From assembly GCA_903908015.1 (NCBI GenBank), contig CAIVQI010000079.1:1-6217 (forward strand): a stretch of 6,217 nt of DNA. Direction: 5' to 3'. Below the pieces are notes generated by a model, which worked only from the letters and a program-made list of their open reading frames with translations, was not told the origin of the DNA and did not search any database. Origin of the DNA: an uncultured Bacteroidota bacterium (GTDB lineage: Bacteria > Bacteroidota > Bacteroidia > UBA7662). Below are positions 1-6,217 of the stretch, in pieces. The position numbers and the translations under genes were made by a program. Each line of letters begins with the position of its first letter. Positions within the stretch are counted from its first letter, which is position 1.

Positions 1-786
1 AATCTGGGATCAACAGACATCGATACGCGCCTCAGAGGAGATAGTATCCGAATCAGTTCGGCAAAAGTGATTGAAGATTTTGGCATCACCACGCTGGAAG
101 TGTTGGCATACGAATTCTTAGGAAGTGGTCAGCCTTACGCGCCCGCCCAATTGCCCATAGACTCTGTCATCGCAAGAAGTTACAACTACACGGAGGCTTT
201 TGAATCGATGCTTATTGAATTCTTGAATCAATATGTGGTCAATCAGAATCCTGATGCGCCAAGTAACTTTGGCGAGTTTATGATCTATCCTGATTCAATG
301 TCAACCAACGGACTTAGGGTTCGCGGCGGTGTAACCCTGTCGAGCCTTGACCTGGGTCAAAATTTCAATACAGACTCCCTGTCATTGAGTCAGCGTTTGG
401 ATTTTATTCGAGGTATTCTCACCTTTAATTTTTCGAATTGGAAACTTCAACCCAGAAACCGGGCTGACGTTCACGGTTTCGGTGGTTCCGGTGGAACAAG
501 CGGGATATTGGAACGATCCGCTTCCATGCAAAACATGCGCGTTTACCCCAATCCAGCCTCAGATTACTGCATGATTGAATTTGAATTAAATCAACCCGAA
601 CAAATTGAATTGATCCTTCGAGATTTAACCGGGCGCATCATATCTATCCAACATTTGAATTACGATTCAGGAATTCAAACCAGCCGACTTTCCATTCCTG
701 CTGGAACACCCAACGGATTATACCTGATCCAAGCGAATGGCCACCGACTGCATTCAGTAGGCCGAATTCTGATCAAGCACAAGTGA
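1..786 (+). CDS. Secreted protein with C-terminal type IX secretion (type A) sorting domain, 5'-truncated
   Basis: The frame is open from base 1 to the TGA at 784-786, giving 261 visible residues. The GTG at 67 is only an internal valine codon, so the real start and signal peptide lie upstream of the window. The last ~82 residues (from about codon 180, MRVYPNPASD) form a Por-secretion-system C-terminal domain: the YPNPASD opening, the RDLTGRII strand, the NGLYLIQA strand and a short basic end (ILIKHK). Such domains direct export across the outer membrane by T9SS and are normally cleaved on surface attachment or release. A Gly/Ser-rich linker (GFGGSGGTSG) precedes it. The upstream part, with LRVRGGVTL and then RGILTFNFSNWKLQPRNRADV-like text, resembles the end of OB-fold modules in secreted Bacteroidota nuclease or lamin-tail proteins; this is inference only. 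The function of the whole protein cannot be told from this fragment. The sorting domain is confident, the rest is not. Confidence 0.85.
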   Translation, partial: NLGSTDIDTRLRGDSIRISSAKVIEDFGITTLEVLAYEFLGSGQPYAPAQLPIDSVIARSYNYTEAFESMLIEFLNQYVVNQNPDAPSNFGEFMIYPDSMSTNGLRVRGGVTLSSLDLGQNFNTDSLSLSQRLDFIRGILTFNFSNWKLQPRNRADVHGFGGSGGTSGILERSASMQNMRVYPNPASDYCMIEFELNQPEQIELILRDLTGRIISIQHLNYDSGIQTSRLSIPAGTPNGLYLIQANGHRLHSVGRILIKHK

Positions 787-819
787 CGGACACGATTCGC
801 CTCAGCAGATGACCTCCTT

Positions 820-852
820 CAGCCCGGAACTTTTTCTGGGCTGTTTTGTTTT
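820..852 (+). terminator. Intrinsic (rho-independent) terminator after the secreted-protein gene
   Basis: CAGCCCGGAA (820-829) pairs with TTCTGGGCTG (834-843) as a 10-bp stem containing one G-U pair, closed by a 4-base loop (CTTT). It is followed by TTTTGTTTT (844-852). It starts 33 bases after the stop codon at 786. On the opposite strand the stem is not followed by a T tract, so it should act only in the + direction. It separates the upstream gene from the clpC transcription unit. Confidence 0.87.
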
Positions 853-885
853 GGTCAAGTAGGTCGCATTGTCCGTCCTGCCTTC

Positions 886-893
886 TATTTTTG
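886..893 (+). promoter_or_regulatory. Bacteroidota-type -7 promoter element upstream of clpC
   Basis: TATTTTTG at 886-893 matches the Bacteroidota -7 consensus TAnnTTTG at every fixed position. Transcription would begin at roughly 898-901, giving a leader of about 20 bases before the clpC ATG at 918. The upstream -33 element is weak: a TTG at 869-871 lies only 14 bases before the -7 box, shorter than the usual ~17-23. No heat-shock operator such as a CIRCE or CtsR-like repeat is visible in 853-917. The position, just after a terminator and just before a gene, supports the call. Confidence 0.6.
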
Positions 894-917
894 TACGTAT
901 AACCCCGAATCCGACAC

Positions 918-3458
918 ATGGACGCTAAATTCTCACCAAAAGTAAAAGATGTCATTTCATTCAGCAAGGAAGAGGCATTGCGATTGGGCCACGATTACAT
1001 CGATCCGTGCCATCTTTTACTCGGCTTAATTCGCGAGGGAGATGGCCAAGCCATAAAAACCCTAATTAGTTTGGGTGTCGACCTGAGCAGGCTAAAAAAA
1101 TCAGTAGAAGATGCGATCAGAGATACTGGCAATAATCCCATGGGTTCTGCCGACAATCTGCCCCTCACAAAACAGGCTGAAAAAGTATTGAAAATCACCT
1201 TTTTAGAGGCAAAAATTTTCAAAAGTGAACTTGTCGGCACCGTGCATTTATTGTTATCTATTTTGAGAGAAGAGGAAAGTTTAGCCACGCGCATTCTCGA
1301 AAAATTCGACATCACTTATGAGGCTGTTAAGGAAGAACTAGACCAAATGCTTGAGGGACGCAACCGCGAAGACACACCGCGTGCCTCGTCTGGCGATGAT
1401 TCTTATCTGGAGGATGACAAAAAATCTTCTGAAAGTGGTAAAAAAGCCTACGCAAATCCCAAAAGCAAAACACCTGTATTGGATAATTTCGGTCGTGATT
1501 TGTCACAGCTCGCCGAAGAGGGGAAATTAGATCCCATCATTGGACGTGAAAAAGAAATTGAAAGAGTATCGCAAATCCTGAGTCGCCGCAAAAAAAACAA
1601 CCCCATACTCATTGGTGAACCAGGAGTAGGAAAAACGGCGATTGCTGAGGGTTTGGCATTGCGGATCCACCAAAAAAAGGTTTCACGGGTGCTGTTCAAC
1701 AAGCGAATTGTGACGCTGGATTTATCATCACTCGTAGCAGGCACCAAATACCGGGGTCAATTTGAAGAACGAATGAAATCCGTGATGGGTGAGTTAGAAA
1801 AAAGTCCGGATGTTCTATTGTTTATCGACGAAATCCATACCTTGGTGGGCGCTGGTGGTGCCAGTGGATCATTGGATGCAAGCAATATGTTCAAGCCCGC
1901 ATTGGCGCGGGGCGAAGTGCAGTGTATCGGTGCCACTACATTAAATGAATACAGGCAGTACATCGAGAAAGATGGCGCTCTGGATCGTCGGTTTCAAAAA
2001 GTGATGGTTGATCCACCATCAGCTTATGAAGCGATTCAAATTTTAGGCAACATCAGGGAGAAGTATGAGGAGCACCACAATGTCACCTACACAGATTCGG
2101 CCATAGAAGCCTGTGTAAAACTCACAGACCGGTACATCGCAGATCGGTTTCTGCCCGATAAAGCCATAGATGCATTAGATGAAGCAGGTGCACGTGTTCA
2201 CATTGCCAACATACACGTGCCAGAACAGATTGTAGCGCTGGAGGAACAGATCGAAAAAATCAAGGAGCAAAAGTCGCAGGTTGTGCGTTCTCAAAAATAT
2301 GAAGAGGCCGCTCGCTTACGCGATACCGAGAAGAAATTGATCGATCAACTCGAGGATGCCCGTACAATATGGGAGGAACAGTCGAAGAAACAGCGGCATA
2401 TTGTAGATGAGCAGAACATTGCTGAAGTGGTGGCCATGATGTCGGGCATACCGGTCACCCGTGTGGGCAAAGATGAGGGCTTGCGTTTATCAGGCATGAA
2501 CGAACATCTAAAAGGCCGCGTGATTGGTCAGGACAAAGCAGTAGACCTTATTTCACGGGCCATTCAAAGAACCCGGGCGGGATTGAAAGACCCTAAAAAG
2601 CCCATTGGATCGTTCATTTTTTTAGGCCCCACTGGTGTTGGCAAAACGGAACTCGCCAAAGAACTGGCTCGTTATTTATTTGATTCGGAGGAGTCGCTCA
2701 TTCGCATTGACATGAGCGAGTATATGGAAAAATTCAGCGTATCGAGATTGGTAGGAGCACCCCCTGGGTATGTGGGCTATGAGGAAGGAGGGCAATTGAC
2801 TGAAAAGGTCAGACGAAAGCCTTATTCGGTAGTTTTGCTCGATGAAATTGAAAAAGCCCATCCCGACATTTTCAATATTCTTCTTCAGGTGTTGGATGAC
2901 GGTCAATTAACCGACGGCTTTGGGCGGCGGGTTGATTTTCGCAACACCATCATCATCCTCACTTCCAATATTGGAAGCCGTCAACTGAAAGATTTTGGAA
3001 CAGGCGTGGGCTTCAATACTGCTGCAAAACGGAATGCAACGGAAACTGAATCCAATGCCATACTTCAAAATGCACTTAAAAAGACATTTTCACCCGAATT
3101 TTTGAATCGGGTGGACGATGTAATCATGTTCAATGCACTGGATAAACCAGAAATTCTAAAGATCATTGATCTTGTGCTCGATGGTGTCTGCAAGCGCTTA
3201 CTGGATTTGGGATTCGAACTATCGTTGACCGATGCAGCAAGAGATTTTCTGATTGAGAAAGGATTTGACCCACAATTCGGTGCCCGTCCCTTGAAGAGAG
3301 CCGTTCAAAAATACGTGGAAGATGTGGTCGCGGAAAAGGTCATCTCTGGTGGGCTAAAAGAGGGTGATAAAATTCAACTAGACTACAACCCTGAAGAGGG
3401 CATGCGCGTGTCGATACCCAAAAAAGTGAGAAAGGCCAAAGACACTGCTTCAGAATAG
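918..3458 (+). CDS. clpC: ATP-dependent Clp protease ATP-binding subunit ClpC
   Basis: This 846-residue AAA+ unfoldase, of normal ClpC length, would form hexamers that unfold cytoplasmic substrates and feed them to ClpP. Two Clp-N repeats (about residues 15-66 and 85-142) are followed by a charged linker (147-185). AAA module 1 has Walker A GEPGVGKT (233-240), the pore loop KYRG (277-280, Tyr278) and Walker B with Asp304-Glu305. A coiled-coil middle domain around 430-500 carries a UVR-type motif (QKYEEAARLRD from 459), which marks ClpC rather than ClpA or ClpB. AAA module 2 has Walker A GPTGVGKT (570-577), the pore loop GYVGYEEGG (617-625), Walker B Asp642-Glu643 and the VGF ClpP-docking tripeptide (697-699). 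The D2-small domain contains GARPLKRAVQ. The ATG at 918 is chosen because MDAKFSPKVKDVI matches typical ClpC N-termini; there is no Shine-Dalgarno, as is usual in this phylum. The gene leads the probable operon. No mcsA, mcsB or ctsR gene is visible nearby. Confidence 0.97.
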   Translation: MDAKFSPKVKDVISFSKEEALRLGHDYIDPCHLLLGLIREGDGQAIKTLISLGVDLSRLKKSVEDAIRDTGNNPMGSADNLPLTKQAEKVLKITFLEAKIFKSELVGTVHLLLSILREEESLATRILEKFDITYEAVKEELDQMLEGRNREDTPRASSGDDSYLEDDKKSSESGKKAYANPKSKTPVLDNFGRDLSQLAEEGKLDPIIGREKEIERVSQILSRRKKNNPILIGEPGVGKTAIAEGLALRIHQKKVSRVLFNKRIVTLDLSSLVAGTKYRGQFEERMKSVMGELEKSPDVLLFIDEIHTLVGAGGASGSLDASNMFKPALARGEVQCIGATTLNEYRQYIEKDGALDRRFQKVMVDPPSAYEAIQILGNIREKYEEHHNVTYTDSAIEACVKLTDRYIADRFLPDKAIDALDEAGARVHIANIHVPEQIVALEEQIEKIKEQKSQVVRSQKYEEAARLRDTEKKLIDQLEDARTIWEEQSKKQRHIVDEQNIAEVVAMMSGIPVTRVGKDEGLRLSGMNEHLKGRVIGQDKAVDLISRAIQRTRAGLKDPKKPIGSFIFLGPTGVGKTELAKELARYLFDSEESLIRIDMSEYMEKFSVSRLVGAPPGYVGYEEGGQLTEKVRRKPYSVVLLDEIEKAHPDIFNILLQVLDDGQLTDGFGRRVDFRNTIIILTSNIGSRQLKDFGTGVGFNTAAKRNATETESNAILQNALKKTFSPEFLNRVDDVIMFNALDKPEILKIIDLVLDGVCKRLLDLGFELSLTDAARDFLIEKGFDPQFGARPLKRAVQKYVEDVVAEKVISGGLKEGDKIQLDYNPEEGMRVSIPKKVRKAKDTASE

Positions 3459-3488
3459 TTGAATCTTGATTTTCCTTATATTGTGGGA

Positions 3489-4688
3489 ATGAATCTGGTT
3501 TTCTTCGATGATGTTCAATCCGAACATCTCCTTCCTTTAACATATACCCGGCCAGCATGTGAATTAAGCGTGGGTATGTTGCGTATTAAGGAAAAATGGG
3601 CACTCGATCTAGGCACAGAAGCATCTGATCAAACTTTCAGGTCTTATTTAAGCATTCGATATCCATCTTTAGCAAAAGATGATAACTTATTCATCAACGG
3701 CGCCTGCCTGCCCGACGATTTTGCAATTGAGCTCACGCAAAAACTGCCAGCCGAGCACTTCATTGCTCAGTCAGGACGGGTCATCATGTGTAAAACAACG
3801 GCAGCTACCCTAGAAACGAATCCCGAAATGCTCCGGTCACTCGGTTTAACAGAGATCAACGAAGCAAGGCCGTTTCGTCTGATCAACTTCCCCGAAGATT
3901 TATTTGTGAGGAATGCTGAAGAAATCAACAACGACTTAGTGAGAAAAAAAAGAAGTCATCACCTCACCAATGCATCATCCACCAACAGAACGATTGCACC
4001 CGAACATATATACTTGGAGGCTGGCGCCCAGGTGGAGCATGCCTATTTAAATGCCACGGATGGTCCTATCTATTTAAGCGCCGGTTCGTTGGTCATGGAG
4101 GGCGCTATGATCCGTGGCCCCTTCTATTTGGGGCCTCATTCAGAAGTGAAGATGGGTTCTAAAATTTATGGGGCCACCAGTATTGGGCCGCATTGCAAGG
4201 TTGGCGGTGAAATCACCAATTCAATTTTGTTGGGTTATTCCAACAAGGGGCACGAGGGGTTTATGGGTCAGTCTATAATTGGTCATTGGTGCAATTGGGG
4301 CGCAGACACCAATAATTCAAATCTTAAAAACAATTATGAAACTGTGAAGCTGTGGGACGAACATTTGGGGCGGTTCAGACAAACTGGCCTACAATTCGCT
4401 GGACTTGTGATGGGCGACCATGCAAAAACCGGGATCAATACAATGCTCAATACAGGCACAGTGATTGGGGTCGGGGCAAATGTTTTTGGTGCGGGATACC
4501 CGAGAAATTTTCTCCCATCATTTTGTTGGGGGGGGGCTCAGGGCCTAGAAACCTTTAGGTTTGATAAATTCTCACAAACAGCAGGCCGCGTCATGGAACG
4601 CAGAAAATTAGCCTTCGATGAAGCCGAGAAACGCATCATGAAGGCCGTTTTTGAAGAAACATCGATTCAAAGAAATTGGGAGCGCTAA
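3489..4688 (+). CDS. GlmU-like bifunctional UDP-GlcNAc diphosphorylase / glucosamine-1-phosphate N-acetyltransferase (Bacteroidota-type)
   Basis: This 399-residue protein has a divergent nucleotidyltransferase half (about 1-165) and a left-handed beta-helix acyltransferase half (about 170-345). It matches the alternative GlmU family of Bacteroidota, predicted to make GlcNAc-1-P and then UDP-GlcNAc for peptidoglycan and lipopolysaccharide in the cytoplasm. The N-terminus NLVFFDD...LLPLTYTRP...LSVGMLRIKEKW (2-37) is the family signature and replaces the canonical GlmU LxxGxGTRM loop. The C-terminal half has hexapeptide-type turns and the conserved stretch SNKGHEGFMGQSIIGHWCNW (251-270), then GADTNNSNLKNNY (271-283). 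His255 aligns by eye with the catalytic His363 of E. coli GlmU. The ATG at 3489 is preferred over an in-frame TTG at 3459, directly after the clpC stop, and a GTG at 3483, because the family starts just before the FFDD strand. It lies 30 bases after clpC. A nine-G run (4528-4536) encodes Trp-Gly-Gly near the C-terminus. Whether both activities are retained is inferred from the family; some members are annotated only as sugar nucleotidyltransferases. Confidence 0.88.
   Translation: MNLVFFDDVQSEHLLPLTYTRPACELSVGMLRIKEKWALDLGTEASDQTFRSYLSIRYPSLAKDDNLFINGACLPDDFAIELTQKLPAEHFIAQSGRVIMCKTTAATLETNPEMLRSLGLTEINEARPFRLINFPEDLFVRNAEEINNDLVRKKRSHHLTNASSTNRTIAPEHIYLEAGAQVEHAYLNATDGPIYLSAGSLVMEGAMIRGPFYLGPHSEVKMGSKIYGATSIGPHCKVGGEITNSILLGYSNKGHEGFMGQSIIGHWCNWGADTNNSNLKNNYETVKLWDEHLGRFRQTGLQFAGLVMGDHAKTGINTMLNTGTVIGVGANVFGAGYPRNFLPSFCWGGAQGLETFRFDKFSQTAGRVMERRKLAFDEAEKRIMKAVFEETSIQRNWER
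4528..4536 (+). repeat. Nine-G homopolymer within the GlmU-like gene
   Basis: Nine consecutive G residues span the codons TGG GGG GGG GCT (Trp347-Gly-Gly-Ala350). The reading frame as given yields a family-like C-terminus (FCWGGAQG, then FRFDKF), so the length of nine appears correct. One extra G would bring a stop at 4556-4558, and one fewer G a stop at 4546-4548. Either would cut off about the last 50 residues. Confidence 0.9.
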
Positions 4689-4704
4689 CTTAATGAACCT
4701 CAAT

Positions 4705-5475
4705 ATGAGAGCAAGAATAGTGGCTGGAAATTGGAAAATGAATACCACACCAGAAGAAGGAAAGAAGTTGGTTTCTGAAATGATTCCCATGCTATCGGCT
4801 GAATTAACGGGAAAGGTGCATACCATTCTCATTCCACCTTCGCTGCACCTAACGGGCCTGATCTCCTTGTTCAAAAATCGTCCAATGAATTTGTCTTGGG
4901 GTGCTCAAGACTGCAGTACTCATACCAAAGGGGCCTTCACGGGCGAAATTTCTGCAGCAATGCTGCAGTCGATTGGGGTTTCATACATATTAGTGGGTCA
5001 TAGTGAACGCAGAGCCTATCACAACGAGACCAGTACCAGTTGCCGTGAGAAAATACTGCGGGTATTGGAGGCTGGTGGTTGTCCGATTTACTGTGTTGGC
5101 GAAACCCTGCAAGAACGAGAAGCTGGTCAGGTGACCCAAATCATTGAGCAACAACTAAGCGAAGGCTTACCTGAACGTCTTTGGGAAGAATCCCTGCCTT
5201 TTGTCATCGCTTATGAGCCCGTTTGGGCTATAGGAACGGGGAAAACAGCCACACCGCAACAAGCATCTGAGGTTCATGGCCTTATCCGTCAGTGGCTCAA
5301 AATCCACTCCTCTGCGCAAACGGCAACCACAACAAGCATCTTATATGGTGGATCCGTCAAAGCGGATAATGCAACAGAATTATTCAATATGCCTGATGTC
5401 GATGGTGGACTAATTGGAGGGGCCTCGCTCGAATCACGCTCTTTCGTGGACATCGTTAAGGCTTGTGCACGCTAA
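4705..5475 (+). CDS. tpiA: Triosephosphate isomerase
   Basis: This enzyme interconverts dihydroxyacetone phosphate and glyceraldehyde 3-phosphate in glycolysis and gluconeogenesis, as a cytoplasmic TIM-barrel dimer. The product is 256 residues, the normal length. All catalytic elements are present: Asn9 and Lys11 in AGNWKMN (7-13), the electrophile His99 in ILVGHSERR (95-103), the catalytic base Glu171 in AYEPVWAIGTGK (169-180) with the mobile loop 6 following it, and the phosphate-binding YGGSVK (214-219) and DGGLIGGASL (233-242). The ATG at 4705 gives MRARIVAGNWKMN, matching family N-termini. An in-frame ATG at 4693 would add four residues (MNLN) and is a possible alternative; the TTG at 4651 would overlap the preceding gene and is unlikely. 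The gene lies 16 bases after the GlmU-like stop and 5 bases before prmA, suggesting co-transcription. No clear ribosome binding site is visible. Confidence 0.97.
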   Translation: MRARIVAGNWKMNTTPEEGKKLVSEMIPMLSAELTGKVHTILIPPSLHLTGLISLFKNRPMNLSWGAQDCSTHTKGAFTGEISAAMLQSIGVSYILVGHSERRAYHNETSTSCREKILRVLEAGGCPIYCVGETLQEREAGQVTQIIEQQLSEGLPERLWEESLPFVIAYEPVWAIGTGKTATPQQASEVHGLIRQWLKIHSSAQTATTTSILYGGSVKADNATELFNMPDVDGGLIGGASLESRSFVDIVKACAR

Positions 5476-5480
5476 TCGCA

Positions 5481-6217
5481 ATGCGGTATTTGCGCTACAC
5501 ATTTGAGGTGAACTCCGACAATAAGGATGTTTGGCTCGCTTATTTATCGGAATTGCCTTTCGATACCTTCGACGACAACAGCAACGATGAGCTCATAGCC
5601 TGGTGTATTCAGAACCCCAGGAATCAGAAAATCATTGAACAGGCATTCGTAGCGCTGAAAGAAAAGGGCTTGGTTGTTATGGCCTGTGAAGAAGAACCTC
5701 AAGTCAATTGGAATCAAGTTTGGGAATCAAACTATCCCCCTGTACATATTGAAAAACGACTAAACATTAGGGCGCCCTTTCACCCCGCCGACCCGAGTTA
5801 TGCATTGGAATTGATTATAGAACCACACATGTCATTTGGCACAGGCCACCATCCGACAACATTAGGAATATTGCGCAGAATGCTCGACATGAATTGGAAC
5901 GAAAAGGAGGTTTTGGACATGGGAAGTGGAACAGGAATTTTGGGCATTTACGCAAAAAAAAATGGAGCGAAAACTGTGATGGCCATTGACCACGAGGAAT
6001 GGGCGGCCGTCAATGCTCGGGAAAATGCGATCAGAAACAACACCGAATTGGTATCCCTTCAGGGGTCATTCGAATCAATTGAGGGAAGGTTTGATGTGAT
6101 CATAGCCAACATCAACCAAAACATTATTCTTCAAGGATTGAGCATGATGAACGAGCATTTGAAACCGGGAGGTATGTTTATCAGCAGTGGCTATTACCCT
6201 GATGATCATGAACGAAT
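5481..6217 (+). CDS. prmA: Ribosomal protein L11 methyltransferase, 3'-truncated by window end
   Basis: The frame is open from the ATG at 5481 to the last base: 245 whole codons and no stop. Family members are usually about 275-300 residues, so perhaps 30 or more residues are missing. PrmA uses S-adenosylmethionine to trimethylate ribosomal protein L11. Residues 1-90 form the divergent N-terminal L11-recognition domain. The catalytic domain carries the PrmA hallmark EPHMSFGTGHHPTT (114-127), SAM-binding motif I LDMGSGTGILG (145-155), the acidic end of strand 2 in AIDHEE (168-173), and ANINQN (209-214) at the motif IV position, where E. coli-type enzymes have ANIL; the Asn-rich form is, as I recall, common in Bacteroidota. 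LKPGG (227-231) and SSGYY (235-239) follow. The start is chosen because MRYLRYTFEV begins the first strand and lies five bases after the tpiA stop, as expected for a translationally linked pair. Confidence 0.93.
   Translation, partial: MRYLRYTFEVNSDNKDVWLAYLSELPFDTFDDNSNDELIAWCIQNPRNQKIIEQAFVALKEKGLVVMACEEEPQVNWNQVWESNYPPVHIEKRLNIRAPFHPADPSYALELIIEPHMSFGTGHHPTTLGILRRMLDMNWNEKEVLDMGSGTGILGIYAKKNGAKTVMAIDHEEWAAVNARENAIRNNTELVSLQGSFESIEGRFDVIIANINQNIILQGLSMMNEHLKPGGMFISSGYYPDDHER

Larger units (their letters stand above)
918..6217 (+). other. Probable operon clpC - GlmU-like - tpiA - prmA
   Basis: Four same-strand genes are separated by 30, 16 and 5 bases. No hairpin with a T tract and no good TAnnTTTG box was found in the gaps, while a terminator and a promoter lie directly before the first gene. 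Co-transcription is therefore inferred. Internal promoters within coding sequence, or RNA processing, cannot be excluded. The operon end lies beyond the window. Confidence 0.55.

Noticed and set aside
773..967. Minus-strand 64-codon open frame across the intergenic region
   Set aside because: It runs through the + strand terminator and promoter and into clpC, and has no recognisable protein features.
1448..1963. Minus-strand open frames opposite clpC
   Set aside because: They lie opposite strongly conserved ClpC motifs and have no recognisable features; they are shadows of the coding strand.
3477..3484. TATATTGT as a possible internal promoter before the GlmU-like gene
   Set aside because: It mismatches the last two bases of TAnnTTTG, and transcription would begin at or inside the start codon at 3489.
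3459..3488. Upstream TTG (3459) or GTG (3483) start for the GlmU-like gene
   Set aside because: The extra residues MNLDFPYIVG do not match the family N-terminus, which begins just before the FFDD strand. The ATG at 3489 fits that start.
4352..4558. 68-codon open frame inside the GlmU-like gene
   Set aside because: It is an out-of-frame shadow of a well-supported gene, with no recognisable product. It matters only as the frame that would be entered after a one-base insertion at the G9 tract.
4651..4704. Longer tpiA starting at TTG 4651
   Set aside because: It would overlap the end of the GlmU-like gene by 38 bases and add an 18-residue extension not seen in triosephosphate isomerases. The ATG at 4705 gives the family-typical start.

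Overview
The window looks like ordinary chromosomal housekeeping DNA from a member of the Bacteroidota. Four things point that way. The first gene ends in a type IX secretion (Por) C-terminal sorting domain, a system essentially confined to this phylum. A TAnnTTTG-type promoter precedes clpC. None of the internal start codons has a clear Shine-Dalgarno sequence. The GlmU-like sugar-nucleotide enzyme is the divergent two-domain form typical of Bacteroidota. The class is not fixed by the sequence; a Flavobacteriia-like lineage is a guess.

Layout, all on the + strand. Positions 1-786 hold the 3' part of a secreted-protein gene whose start lies upstream of the window. The 131-base gap at 787-917 contains a strong intrinsic terminator (820-852) that closes that gene, followed by a promoter (-7 element at 886-893). 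A tight run of four genes follows: clpC (918-3458), a GlmU-like bifunctional enzyme (3489-4688), tpiA (4705-5475) and prmA (5481 to the window end, truncated). Gaps between them are 30, 16 and 5 bases, with no visible terminator, so one transcript from the clpC promoter is plausible.

The four genes serve different basic functions: protein quality control (ClpC unfoldase), UDP-GlcNAc supply for the cell envelope (GlmU-like), glycolysis (TpiA) and ribosomal protein L11 methylation (PrmA). They look like a growth-related housekeeping cluster rather than a single pathway. All expected catalytic motifs that fall inside the window are present.

I found no mobile element, CRISPR array, RNA gene, defence system or undescribed system. 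The most notable local oddity is a run of nine G inside the GlmU-like gene, where a one-base slip in either direction would remove about the last 50 residues.
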